A DNA stretch of 64,000 nucleotides from CBDDFQ01 sp965227035 (GCA_965227035.1 OZ245724.1:2666001-2730000); one strand, 5' to 3'. Counted from the first letter of the stretch, positions 17,386-25,913 are shown. Notes: generated by a model not told the origin, from the letters alone. Numbers and translations: made by a program.

Positions 17386-18770
17386 GAGTTTGCCAATCGG
17401 TCGAACATTGGCGCGATGTCCTCGCACCCGGAGAGATTCATCAAGTCATCGATGGTTCGATCGATCAGCGAATCGTCAATGACGCCGCCTGCATTCGAGC
17501 GAAATTTCGCGACGTAGTCTTCGCCAGATATCGGGTTGTCGCGCGTTCCTCGCACGCTGTCTATTTCATGCTCGACTCGGCTTCCGTCATCGAGAATGAA
17601 GGCAACAAGCGCGCCGGATTTTTTGGCATCGACCGTACGGTTCGGATCGGTGTAATACGTCACCTTGTCTGCCAACACATTGATTCGCGGATCGTGGAGG
17701 TACTCGGGCGCGTACGCGTTCTTGTCCATCTTCCCCACGATGATTGCCTCTGCCACGGAGTGTTGAATGCTGATGCGACCGTGCCAGGTTGTCAGCGGCC
17801 TCGCCTTCTCGGCGACGGGTTCGCACAGCGTTGCCACGGAACTGGGCGCCATGCGGCAGCTTATTTCCTTGATTCGTGCCGGGTCGATCCTGTGATCGTT
17901 CTTCAATGCGAGCACGGCATCTACGTAGGGGTGGATGGTGAAAGCGCTCGGATAAGGCTTCGAGGCGACGTTGAGAATTTCCCATTCGTGTCCCAGCTGG
18001 CCGAGTGCCCGATCGAATCGGAAATCTTCAGGCGCTACTTTTTGCATGTGCGTGCGAAACCAGCCGTACCGACCTTCGTACACGGTTGCTGGACCGCTAA
18101 CACCTTGCATGGCAAGTGCAATCGCCCTCACCGACTGGCTTGCAGCCATTCCAACGTGCAGAGTCTTGGTCGACGCACCGTCTTCCCAGGAAGCCATCAG
18201 TCCACCGCACATGCTTGCTGCGTGACCGATGGCATCCATGATTTGCTGCACGCTCGCGTTCTGCAACTTTGCGAGTGCGTACACCGCGCCGAACGCGCCC
18301 ATGATCGCGCTGGGATGAATGCCGACACTGTGCAGCCTGGACGGAGGAATCAGTCCGATCCGGCAGCTCAACTCGCTTCCGACAATGGTCGCGAGCATCA
18401 GATCCTGTCCGGCCACGGATTTGCTTTGCCCATGCGCCAGCGCTACCGAGAATGGGGCAATCGTCGGATGTACGAAAGATTCGATGTGCGTGTCGTCGAA
18501 TTCCAGAACCGACGACATGACGCCGTTCACGAATGCCGCCCCCGAAAGCGACAGCGATTGCGCGAACGCAAGCGCCCTCGCTTCAGATCCAGCGTCGCTA
18601 ACTGCCATGGCTTTTGCGGTTGCCTGCACCACCTCGGAATGCCGCGCCGCAAGCATCACGCCGACGACATCGAGAATCTGCAAATGCGCGAGCCGCTTCA
18701 CTTCCGGCGGAATGTCGCTCCAACGCAGCGTCGCTGCCCATGCGGCCAGCTGTTCACTTGCGCCCGCCAT
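17382..18770 (-). CDS. MmgE/PrpD family protein
   Basis: 462-aa protein of the MmgE/PrpD family, which contains 2-methylcitrate dehydratase, cis-aconitate decarboxylase and many uncharacterised enzymes of carboxylic-acid catabolism. Family features are the helical start with IPPEVKRLAHLQILDVVGVM, FVHPTIAPFSVALA, and the central GAFGAVYALAKLQNASVQQI, followed later by KPYPSAFTIHPYVDAVLAL. No cofactor motif is expected. It lies 3 bp after the Bug receptor gene and overlaps the enolase gene, so the three are one operon. A dehydratase or decarboxylase acting on a tricarboxylate-like compound fits; the exact reaction is unknown. Confidence 0.88.
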   Translation of the reverse strand: MAGASEQLAAWAATLRWSDIPPEVKRLAHLQILDVVGVMLAARHSEVVQATAKAMAVSDAGSEARALAFAQSLSLSGAAFVNGVMSSVLEFDDTHIESFVHPTIAPFSVALAHGQSKSVAGQDLMLATIVGSELSCRIGLIPPSRLHSVGIHPSAIMGAFGAVYALAKLQNASVQQIMDAIGHAASMCGGLMASWEDGASTKTLHVGMAASQSVRAIALAMQGVSGPATVYEGRYGWFRTHMQKVAPEDFRFDRALGQLGHEWEILNVASKPYPSAFTIHPYVDAVLALKNDHRIDPARIKEISCRMAPSSVATLCEPVAEKARPLTTWHGRISIQHSVAEAIIVGKMDKNAYAPEYLHDPRINVLADKVTYYTDPNRTVDAKKSGALVAFILDDGSRVEHEIDSVRGTRDNPISGEDYVAKFRSNAGGVIDDSLIDRTIDDLMNLSGCEDIAPMFDRLANS

Positions 18771-18773
18771 GGA

Positions 18774-19766
18774 TCAATCCATCTTGATGGAAATGGCCTT
18801 GCCGAGCTTGGTCCATTGATCCATTTCGTCTCGAAGAAACTTCACGAACTCGGGGTTGTCCAGCGTGCTCAACTGACCGCCCTGGTCTTCGATGATTTTG
18901 CGGAATGCGGGATCCTTGAACATCGCATCGATAGACGAATTGATCTTGGCGACTACAGGCGTCGGTGTGTTCTTGGGAGCGAACACACCGTACCAACCTG
19001 CCAGCTTGCTGGTGCTGATGCCGGCTTCCGCGAGCGTCGGCAAATCAGGCAGTTTCGACGAACGTCCAGCCCCGGTGACCGCGAGTCCGACCACTTGACC
19101 CGATTGAATGAACGGCGCGCCGGATTGCAGGTCGGAAAACAGCATGTCGATGTGACCGGCAGACAAATCTGCGAGCGCCGGTCCTGCGCCTTTGTATGGA
19201 ACGTGGACCAGATTCGCACCGGTCTCGTGCTTGAGCAGTTCGGCGGCTACGTGAGGCAGCGTTCCGTTGCCGGAAGATCCGATGTTCAGGCCGCCGGACT
19301 TGCTTTTGGCAACTGCCGTCAAGTCGGAAATTTTCGTGAGCCCGGATTTCTTGCTAGCCATCAGCACCATGGGTGCGGTTGCAATCATGCGAACAGCGAC
19401 CAGGTCTTTGGCGGGATCGTAGGGCACCTTGATAAGCGCGGGATTGATGGTGATCGGCCCCTGCAGACCGAGCAGCAGGGTATATCCGTCGGCCGCAGAA
19501 TTCACGACGAACGCAGTACCGATGACACCACCTGCCCCTGCTCTGTTTTCGACGACGACAGACTGATGGATTTGTTGCGAAAGACCGTTCGCGAAAGAGC
19601 GGGCGACGAGATCGGTGGGTCCGCCCGGTGCGTAAGGCACGATGAGCTTGATCGGTTTGTCGGGGTAGTTGTTCGACTGCGCTGTGGCCGCCGGCGAGAT
19701 TGCCAGGAGGGCGGCGCAAGTCGCCACGACAGCGGTCGTGGAACGCAAAAATTCTAGCTTTCGCAT
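18774..19766 (-). CDS. Tripartite tricarboxylate transporter receptor (Bug family)
   Basis: 330-aa periplasmic binding protein of the Bug/TctC family. A signal peptide (basic MRKLEFLRS, hydrophobic core, ATAQS) is followed by the family hallmark YPDKPIKLIVPYAPGG and the ligand loop GGVIGTAFV. Further on are VPYKGAGPALADLSAGHIDM and WYGVFAPKNTP. Start ATG 19766 was chosen for its GGAG site and signal peptide; upstream in-frame codons lack both. The membrane subunits TctA/TctB are not in the window. First gene of the operon with MmgE/PrpD, enolase-like protein and hydrolase. Confidence 0.93.
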   Translation of the reverse strand: MRKLEFLRSTTAVVATCAALLAISPAATAQSNNYPDKPIKLIVPYAPGGPTDLVARSFANGLSQQIHQSVVVENRAGAGGVIGTAFVVNSAADGYTLLLGLQGPITINPALIKVPYDPAKDLVAVRMIATAPMVLMASKKSGLTKISDLTAVAKSKSGGLNIGSSGNGTLPHVAAELLKHETGANLVHVPYKGAGPALADLSAGHIDMLFSDLQSGAPFIQSGQVVGLAVTGAGRSSKLPDLPTLAEAGISTSKLAGWYGVFAPKNTPTPVVAKINSSIDAMFKDPAFRKIIEDQGGQLSTLDNPEFVKFLRDEMDQWTKLGKAISIKMD

Positions 19767-19946
19767 TGTTGTCTCCGTTTTTTTAATACCGGATAGCGAT
19801 CTCCCGGTAAGGCAATTAAAAGCCCGTTCACCCTCCGATGGATTTCGCTCTGCGAAAATTTCGAAAATAGTTCGACTCTGAAACACTCTTGGCGACGGGC
19901 TGTTGCCGGACAGTAATATGGAGTCTTACAAGTTCGAAAGCGCTCC
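19767..19946. promoter_or_regulatory. Divergent promoter region, Bug receptor / dehydrogenase
   Basis: 180 bp separating the leftward catabolic operon from the rightward dehydrogenase gene. It must hold both promoters. The shared control region suggests the two units are co-regulated; I saw no clear operator palindrome. Confidence 0.4.
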
Positions 19947-20972
19947 ATGACATCGATTGAAAAGAAGATCCCCGCCACTCTCATTCCTGGCGACGGTATC
20001 GGCCCGGAAGTGGTCGAATCGACAGTGAACATCCTGGACGCGCTCGGCGCTCCCTTCGTTTGGGATATCCAGCAGGCAGGCGTTGCCGGCGTCGAGGCTG
20101 CGGGCGATCCACTGCCAGCCGCGACATTGGCCAGCATTCGGGAACGCGGCCTTGCGCTCAAAGGGCCACTGACCACGCCTGTCGGCGGAGGATTCAGGTC
20201 ATCGAACGTCCGCCTGCGCGAAGAGTTCGAACTCTTCGCCAACGTGCGCCCGGTCTCGACCCTCATTCCCGGCCGTTACGAGAACATCGACCTGGTGTTG
20301 ATCCGCGAGAACCTCGGCGGCTTTTATGTGGCGCACGAGTACTACATTCCGGTCGGAGACGATCCACGCGCAGTTGCAGTTTCCACCGGCATGAACACGC
20401 GAGAGGGAAGCCGAAGGATCGCGAAGTTCGCCTTCGAATACGCTGTGAAGCACGGGCGAAAAAAAATCACGGTGGTGCACAAGGCCAACATTCTCAAGGC
20501 GCTCACGGGCATCTTTCTGGAAGCGGCGCGCGAGGTTGCCAAGGAGTACGAAGGCCGCGTTGCAGTCGACGACATGATCGTCGACGCATGTGCCATGCAA
20601 CTCGTGATGAACCCGTGGCGCTTCGACATGCTGCTTTGCACCAACCTGTTCGGCGACATCCTGTCGGATCAACTGGCGGGATTGGTTGGAGGACTCGGCA
20701 TGGCTCCCGGATCGAACTTCGGCAACAAGGCCGCGATCTTCGAAGCAGTGCACGGGTCAGCCCCTGACATCGCCGGTAAGGGGATTGCGAACCCGGTATC
20801 GCTGCTACTTGCTGCAGGGATGATGCTGGATCATGTCGGCCACGCCGAATTGGCAAAGCGACTGCGCAACGCCATCGCTACGACGCTCAACACCGATAAC
20901 GTTCGTACTGGGGACTTGAAGGGAAATGCGACCACCAAGGAATTTACGGCAGCAGTTATCAAAAGGCTTTGA
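19947..20972 (+). CDS. Isocitrate/isopropylmalate dehydrogenase family protein
   Basis: 341-aa beta-hydroxyacid oxidative decarboxylase, most like NAD-dependent isocitrate dehydrogenases of the short type. Substrate-binding residues are in RSSNVRLREEFELFANVRP, RENLGGFY and VHKANILK; the metal-binding aspartates are in NLFGDILSDQ and the nucleotide loop is HGSAPDIAGKGIANP. It lacks the leuCD neighbours of a leucine operon and is instead divergent from the MmgE/PrpD operon, so it may oxidise a 2-hydroxy acid of that pathway (isocitrate, isopropylmalate, tartrate/malate-type or other). Substrate specificity not decided. Confidence 0.88.
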   Translation: MTSIEKKIPATLIPGDGIGPEVVESTVNILDALGAPFVWDIQQAGVAGVEAAGDPLPAATLASIRERGLALKGPLTTPVGGGFRSSNVRLREEFELFANVRPVSTLIPGRYENIDLVLIRENLGGFYVAHEYYIPVGDDPRAVAVSTGMNTREGSRRIAKFAFEYAVKHGRKKITVVHKANILKALTGIFLEAAREVAKEYEGRVAVDDMIVDACAMQLVMNPWRFDMLLCTNLFGDILSDQLAGLVGGLGMAPGSNFGNKAAIFEAVHGSAPDIAGKGIANPVSLLLAAGMMLDHVGHAELAKRLRNAIATTLNTDNVRTGDLKGNATTKEFTAAVIKRL

Positions 20973-21030
20973 GCAAAAGACTTCGAGCAAGATAGTTCAG
21001 GCGGCACGACTAGAAGTTGGTCGCCCAATA

Positions 21031-21055
21031 AAAAGGGCCCGCCTAGGCGGGCCTT
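21031..21055. terminator. Terminator between convergent genes
   Basis: GGCCCGCC / GGCGGGCC stem closed by TA, with A-rich DNA on one side and TT on the other. It serves the leftward glycine-zipper gene (stop at 21083) and may also stop the rightward dehydrogenase transcript. Confidence 0.75.
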
Positions 21056-21082
21056 CAATCACTAGTTGCTCTGTCGAAATGT

Positions 21083-22183
21083 TTACAGGGCTCTCAATGC
21101 GGTGCCGGAGTTTTCGACACGCACACGCGCTCCCACATTCACATTGGGTGGTTCCGAATAGCTGATTGTTTGTGAGCCACCGTTGTCGAGACGAACCACA
21201 ACCTCGTAGTGGGTCTCGGTGCGAACACGCTTTTCTACTTCGTTGCCTGCGAGTGCACCGCCGATTGCGCCTGCGACGGTTGCAAGCTTACGGCCGTCGC
21301 CCTTGCCAATCTGGTTGCCCAGCAAAGCACCTGCAAGGCCACCGCCGACCTTGCCGACCAGCGAGCCCTCGCCCTTCACCTGAACGGGGTTCACAGCTTC
21401 GACGACTCCGCACAAATTACAAACCGGCGCCGGCGCTGCCGGTACTACGGGACGCTGAGCGACGGCCTGATTCGCAACGAAACCGATCGTCTGTCCGGCA
21501 ATCGCAGTTTCTTGATTGTCCTGACGCAAGTACGAGGTCACCGTAGTGCGATCGCTGAGCCGATCTCTCGCGTGAATCACGTATTCACCCTGGTATACAC
21601 CGCGACGAACCTCTCTCATGTCGATCTTGCCGGGAACACCGCCAAGTCGAACGCTTGCGATCGAATCCGGCGTGCCGGTCATGTTGAATCGAAGTTCGTG
21701 GCCAGTCGACAATCCTTGCGGTTGATCGATGCCGAATCGATCGATACGAACTCTCGAAGAATTGGGAACAGGTTTTTTCAGCTTCGAAGTGCCAACTAGC
21801 GGTTCGTTCACTACAGATGTGGCGACCTGATTGCCTTGGCGCAGATTGACAGTTGCCGTGCTGGAAGAGTTGATCCTGTCGCGGCTGCGAATGGTATAGA
21901 CGCCTTCGTACACGCCCGGTTCGCTCTCTTCCATCAACAGGTTTCCAGTGGCACCTTCGATTTGAACTCGCGCGGTGCCGCCGGGGCTACCGTACAAGGT
22001 AAACATCAACTCACGACCAGCGGATGCTGCCGGAACCGGAGCTACATCGAAGCCGTCGATACGAGAAGCTGCTGCCGGACGGGCGGTTTGTGCCTGCGCG
22101 GGAACGAACATCGCGGAGGACAACGCCAGCACAGGTGCTGCAAGCGCAATTGCCCATCGATTCAATAAAGATCTTGTTTTCAT
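21083..22183 (-). CDS. Exported glycine-zipper (SlyB-like) protein with two repeated beta domains
   Basis: 366-aa exported protein. A signal peptide (MKTRSLLNRW, hydrophobic core, AQAQT) is followed by two homologous domains, about 41-128 and 145-232, each starting RID-F and containing GVYEGVYTIRSRDR or GVYQGEYVIHARDR. A Cys pair (CNLCGVVEAV) leads to a glycine-zipper hairpin (about 273-310, GGGLAGALLGNQIGKGDGR) typical of SlyB/OmpA-associated 2TM proteins, then a beta-rich tail with QTISY. Probably located in the envelope, the zipper inserting in or spanning a membrane. GGAG lies before the ATG. The domain doubling in front of a SlyB-type zipper is unusual. Confidence 0.8.
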   Translation of the reverse strand: MKTRSLLNRWAIALAAPVLALSSAMFVPAQAQTARPAAASRIDGFDVAPVPAASAGRELMFTLYGSPGGTARVQIEGATGNLLMEESEPGVYEGVYTIRSRDRINSSSTATVNLRQGNQVATSVVNEPLVGTSKLKKPVPNSSRVRIDRFGIDQPQGLSTGHELRFNMTGTPDSIASVRLGGVPGKIDMREVRRGVYQGEYVIHARDRLSDRTTVTSYLRQDNQETAIAGQTIGFVANQAVAQRPVVPAAPAPVCNLCGVVEAVNPVQVKGEGSLVGKVGGGLAGALLGNQIGKGDGRKLATVAGAIGGALAGNEVEKRVRTETHYEVVVRLDNGGSQTISYSEPPNVNVGARVRVENSGTALRAL

Positions 22184-22211
22184 GTTGTTTCTCCCTCTTT
22201 GCCATCACAAG

Positions 22212-22251
22212 CCTTTCATAGGGGCTCCTAAAAGGACCTCGATATGAAAGG
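22212..22251. repeat. 9-bp inverted repeat upstream of the glycine-zipper gene
   Basis: CCTTTCATA at 22212-22220 and TATGAAAGG at 22243-22251 form a perfect inverted repeat with a 22-bp spacer that can itself fold (CCTAAAAGG). It lies 29-68 bp before the start codon of the minus-strand glycine-zipper gene, so it could be an operator or an RNA hairpin in the leader. Confidence 0.6.
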
Positions 22252-22346
22252 GCGTGATGCAGTTTGACTGCAATGCGAAAGGAAACCAGCGGGGCGCTTC
22301 GCCAATGCTTGTAGGAGACGTCTCACGACGCCGAGTAACGTAAACC

Positions 22347-23783
22347 CTATGCAGGCAGCTTCGCCATCTTTAAGAACCAGGGCTTCGCTACCTCGATCTG
22401 CGCCGACAACTGCAGCAAAGTCGCGTCATCTCCGAAGCGCCCTACGAACTGCACCCCCACTGGCAATCCAGCCTCGCTCCAGTGCAAGGGCAGACTGATC
22501 GCGGGCTGCCCTGTTGCATTGAAAGCGCCAGTGAACGGGCAGAAAGCATCGAGTCTTGCTTTGAACTCATCCATCGACAGCGTCTGCATGGACAGCTCGC
22601 CAAGAAGAATCGGCGGCTTGCCGAGAGTGGGTGTCACCAGCAGGTCGAATCCGTCCGCACCTTCGAAGAATTTCGCAATCGACCGCACTTCCCGATTGAG
22701 CACCGCGAACTGCGATGCATATTGAACGCCGGTCACTTTCCGGCCGACCATGATGGCCTCTCGTGTTACCGATTCGATATCGTCGTCGCGCAACTCGCGT
22801 TTCAGTTCGGCAAGTCTTGCTTCGATGTTGGCCGTGAGGCCTGTGAGGAGAAGAACGCCGCACGCAGCACCCAACGCAGAAGGGTTGAACTCGGGTATTC
22901 GCTCCTCGACCTGGTGACCCATTGCTTCAAGCAATTTCACCGTATCGATCACCGCCTTGCGACATTCCTCATCGACCGGCTTTCCATCGAAACGCGACGT
23001 GGTGAAAGCGACTCGCAGCGGGCGCGGGGGTCGATCGATAGCCTTGATGTACCCACCAGAAACAGGCTCGGTAAAGTACGGCGCACCGACGTCACGTCCT
23101 GCAGTCGCATCGAGAATTGCGGCGCAGTCGCGCACCGATCGGGTAACTGCATGCTCATGGCTGATGCCGTGAGAAGCCTCGCCCCGGTGAGGCCCTGTCG
23201 GGATCAATCCTCGCGTCGGTTTCAAACCCACCAGACCATTGCACGCAGCAGGTATGCGGATCGATCCGCCGCTATCTGTTGCATGAGCTGCGGGCAACAT
23301 ACCGCTTGCGACAGCGGCGCCCGATCCGCCGCTGGAGCCGCCCGCCGTGTGCTTCAGATTCCATGGGTTGCGCGTGAGTCCGGTCAACGCCGGCTCGGTC
23401 GAAGCGCTAATTCCGAATTCGGGCGACGCGGTGCGACCCAGAATCACGAAACCTGCCTTGCGCAGGCGCGCAACGGTTTCGCTGTCGAACGATTTCACGT
23501 CGCCCTTGAACAGCCTGCTGCCATGAGTGAGCGGCATGTCCTTGACCGGCGCATGCAGATCCTTGATGAGGTACGGCACGCCAGCGAACGGTGCGTCGGA
23601 AGATGTGTCGGCGTCGTCGAATCTGTCGTGCAGATAAGTGACGGCATTCACCACCGGATTCGCTTCGGCGATCCGCGCTAGAGAAGCCTGCAGCACGTCG
23701 TCGCGACTGACTTCACCGCGCCTGATCAACGAGGCAAGACCCAACGCGTCATAGCTGCGATAGTCATCGAAGGAGAGAGTCAT
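22347..23783 (-). CDS. Amidase (amidase signature family)
   Basis: 478-aa amidase with the Ser-cisSer-Lys triad: K74 in YLIKDLHAPV, S150 in AGGSSGGSGAAVASG and S174 in DSGGSIRIPAACNG. Hydrolyses an amide to an acid plus ammonia; the substrate is not evident. Cytoplasmic, no signal peptide. The ATG overlaps the RidA stop (ATGA), so it is translated with RidA. The pairing suggests that the amidase pathway, or its partner reactions, produce reactive enamine/imine by-products that RidA removes. Confidence 0.9.
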   Translation of the reverse strand: MTLSFDDYRSYDALGLASLIRRGEVSRDDVLQASLARIAEANPVVNAVTYLHDRFDDADTSSDAPFAGVPYLIKDLHAPVKDMPLTHGSRLFKGDVKSFDSETVARLRKAGFVILGRTASPEFGISASTEPALTGLTRNPWNLKHTAGGSSGGSGAAVASGMLPAAHATDSGGSIRIPAACNGLVGLKPTRGLIPTGPHRGEASHGISHEHAVTRSVRDCAAILDATAGRDVGAPYFTEPVSGGYIKAIDRPPRPLRVAFTTSRFDGKPVDEECRKAVIDTVKLLEAMGHQVEERIPEFNPSALGAACGVLLLTGLTANIEARLAELKRELRDDDIESVTREAIMVGRKVTGVQYASQFAVLNREVRSIAKFFEGADGFDLLVTPTLGKPPILLGELSMQTLSMDEFKARLDAFCPFTGAFNATGQPAISLPLHWSEAGLPVGVQFVGRFGDDATLLQLSAQIEVAKPWFLKMAKLPA

Positions 23784-24253
23784 GCTTTGTCCCAGGTGCT
23801 GTCTGCTGGCGACGGGGCGGGCGAAGGCTGCGCCGCAGCCGTGTCGAGCGGCTTGAAGGGACCGTTGCCGACCGTCGCGATGGCTTCGATTTCCAGCTTT
23901 CCGCCAAGTGCGAGTCCGGGCGATTCGAATGCACTTCGCGCCGGGTAAGGCGCCCTAAAGAAACTCTTGTAGACCTCGTTGAAAGCGCCCCACTCGGACA
24001 TATCCGACAGCATGACGGTGCACTTGACGATGTGCTGCATCGTGTAGCCATGAAACTCGAGCGCAGCCTGAATGTTCTTCATGGCCTGCAGAGCCTGCTC
24101 ACGCATTCCGCCTTCGACAAGCCGGATTTCGCCAGTGACCGTGCCCATCTGACCGGACAGGTAGAGCATGTCGTCGACGCGAACGATTTCCGAAAACGGA
24201 AGGCCTAATTTGAGGAAGCTTGGGGAGTTGAGGTGTTGGATGGAATGCGTCAT
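23780..24253 (-). CDS. RidA family enamine/imine deaminase
   Basis: 157-aa RidA/YjgF family protein. The key substrate-binding arginine is R106 in PYPARSAFE, with LYLSGQMG near the N-terminus and GGKLEIEAIA near the end of the domain. The last 25 residues are a Pro/Ala/Ser tail not found in typical 130-aa members. RidA proteins hydrolyse reactive enamines/imines from amino-acid chemistry. Upstream partner of the amidase with a 4-bp overlap. Confidence 0.9.
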   Translation of the reverse strand: MTHSIQHLNSPSFLKLGLPFSEIVRVDDMLYLSGQMGTVTGEIRLVEGGMREQALQAMKNIQAALEFHGYTMQHIVKCTVMLSDMSEWGAFNEVYKSFFRAPYPARSAFESPGLALGGKLEIEAIATVGNGPFKPLDTAAAQPSPAPSPADSTWDKA

Positions 24254-24275
24254 GGAGGTCTATGTTACGTGGCGC

Positions 24276-24761
24276 TCAATCGAGCCCGAAGCTGCTGCTC
24301 ATTCCATTGAGACGCTTAGCGCTGCGCGCATCCTCGATGAGTTTGCGAATCTTTTTTTCTGCGTCTTCTTCCATCTTTTGAATGGCGCTGTTGAAGTTGG
24401 GAACGAAGGCTCGTTCCTCTTTCGGATCGACCAGCTCTGGAATACGTGCATCTCGGCAACGGGTCAACTGAGCTGATAGAGCACTCATTTCGCGCGCATA
24501 CATCGCACGAAGATCATCTGCTCGGGAGTCGAGGTCCCGGATGCCTTCGGCAATGTGCACATCGGTCAGAGCTTCCATCAGAAGGCCGCCGGACACTCGG
24601 ATCTGATCTGCCGCAGTTCTGGTCACAACCGATAACTTCGTGGACGAATCGGACTGCTCGGCGGACGGCAATCCGGCCAGATAAGCGTCTACGGATTTAC
24701 CGAACTCTTCGCAGGCATCCTCGCGAATTTTCGTCGAGAGCAATTCGAACACTTCGCGCAT
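24276..24761 (-). CDS. Hypothetical protein, helical
   Basis: 161-aa protein I do not recognise. It is rich in Glu, Lys, Arg and Ala, without a signal peptide or membrane segment. Stretches such as LDSRADDLRAMYAREMSAL and MEEDAEKKIRKLIEDARSAK look like long helices, possibly coiled coil. It ends 22 bp before the RidA start on the same strand, so it may be the first gene of the RidA-amidase transcript. Confidence 0.55.
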   Translation of the reverse strand: MREVFELLSTKIREDACEEFGKSVDAYLAGLPSAEQSDSSTKLSVVTRTAADQIRVSGGLLMEALTDVHIAEGIRDLDSRADDLRAMYAREMSALSAQLTRCRDARIPELVDPKEERAFVPNFNSAIQKMEEDAEKKIRKLIEDARSAKRLNGMSSSFGLD

Positions 24762-24876
24762 GTGATTGATAGTTCCTGTGGTTCTGGCTGCTTTGGGCGA
24801 TGTGGGCTGGCGGGTTAATCCTACTCATCGATGGCCGGCTGTGACAAGTCCTTAATCATTCACATGTGTTCTGCGG

Positions 24877-24928
24877 TATCTTGCTTCGATATTTTGCTTC
24901 TATAACTTGCTGCGGCAGCTTGCTGCGA
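24877..24928 (+). repeat. Four degenerate 13-bp tandem repeats upstream of the BrkB gene
   Basis: Four consecutive 13-bp units: TATCTTGCTTCGA, TATTTTGCTTCTA, TAACTTGCTGCGG, CAGCTTGCTGCGA (24877-24928). A weaker partial unit precedes them and TATCT starts a fifth. They end 16 bp before the ATG of the following gene and so lie in its promoter or leader. Confidence 0.8.
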
Positions 24929-24944
24929 TATCTCAGGAATAACG

Positions 24945-25886
24945 ATGACAGGCATTGCGAACAGACTGCAAAATTTCTCCGATACCGTCGAGCGCGTGCC
25001 TGTCGTAGGTGTGTTCTGGCTGGCCATACGCAAATACGTGTTTCACCAGAGCGCCAACCAGGCCGGAAGCATGGCGTTCTCGTCGGTGCTATCGATGTTT
25101 CCGCTGCTCATTCTTTTGTCTGCAGCGGCCTCGTACATTGGCAAGCCGGGAGACGCGGCCATCCTGGCCAATCGGGTACTCGAGTACGCCCCGCAACTGG
25201 TCAGGGAATCGCTTCAACCCATCGTGCGGCAGGTGCTTGCACAGCGCAGTCAGGCATTGCTTGCAATTGGATTGTTCGTGACCTTATGGACCGCCACGTC
25301 CGGCATGCAGGCCGTGCGAACTGCACTGAACAAAGCCTACGGTGTCGAGCACGGACTGAGCTTCTGGCGGGCGCGCCTGAAGGTCACGCTGTTCACCGTG
25401 GTCGTGGGAAGTGCCGTTCTTCTCGCCTTCAGTTCGGTGGTGGTCATGCCACGCCTGACGGCATTGATCGAAGCAAACAGTTCTTACTCGGAAGCCATGT
25501 TCCTGAAGGACGGCGTGCGCTACGCGTTCGCCTACTTCACGCTCGCGCTGCTCTACGGGCTCATGTACACCAGCCTTACCGACACCAAACAACAGTGGCG
25601 TTTCGTAGTTCCGGGGGCATTGGTCGGCGCGGCGTTGTGGGTGGTTGCGGCCGGGATGCTGTCGTACACACTCAGAACCGCCGGCAAGCTCGCTCTTTTT
25701 TACGGAAGCTTCGCGGGTGTGGTGGCTACGCTGGTCTTTCTTTATTTCAGCGCGAGTACCTTGATTTTTGGCGCGGAGTTGAATGCCGCTGTCCGGGAGA
25801 AGCGAGAGAAGAAAGCGAAAAGGGAGAACGAGGAGCCAGGGAACAATAACGAAGCCAACACCAGCGAGTTCAACTCGCTGTCCTGA
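24945..25886 (+). CDS. YihY/BrkB (UPF0761) inner-membrane protein
   Basis: 313-aa polytopic membrane protein of the YihY/virulence factor BrkB family. Features: the N-terminal QSANQAGSMAFSSVLSMFPL, where the family has its conserved A-x-x-Y/F pattern, then about six hydrophobic helices and the conserved ending YGSFAGVVATLVFLYFSAST followed by LIFGAELNA. A charged Lys/Glu tail follows. Start ATG 24945 with AGGA upstream. Function in most bacteria is unknown; the name BrkB comes from Bordetella serum resistance, and RNase BN is a retired label. Stands alone, convergent with the ROK-like gene. Confidence 0.85.
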   Translation: MTGIANRLQNFSDTVERVPVVGVFWLAIRKYVFHQSANQAGSMAFSSVLSMFPLLILLSAAASYIGKPGDAAILANRVLEYAPQLVRESLQPIVRQVLAQRSQALLAIGLFVTLWTATSGMQAVRTALNKAYGVEHGLSFWRARLKVTLFTVVVGSAVLLAFSSVVVMPRLTALIEANSSYSEAMFLKDGVRYAFAYFTLALLYGLMYTSLTDTKQQWRFVVPGALVGAALWVVAAGMLSYTLRTAGKLALFYGSFAGVVATLVFLYFSASTLIFGAELNAAVREKREKKAKRENEEPGNNNEANTSEFNSLS

Positions 25887-25913
25887 TTCAGACAACGCAC
25901 ACCCTGGCCCGAC

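Noticed and set aside
17568..19757. Long plus-strand open frame of 729 codons opposite the MmgE and Bug genes
   Set aside because: Composition (Arg, His, Cys-rich) is typical of an antisense shadow, and both minus-strand genes beneath it are well-recognised families.
22315..22324. Palindrome GAGACGTCTC near the amidase stop
   Set aside because: A single 10-bp palindrome with no neighbour of the same kind; expected by chance in a window of this size.
24866..25849. Alternative 327-aa frame over the BrkB gene
   Set aside because: Arg/His-rich shadow frame with no membrane pattern; the +1 neighbouring frame encodes a clear YihY/BrkB protein.
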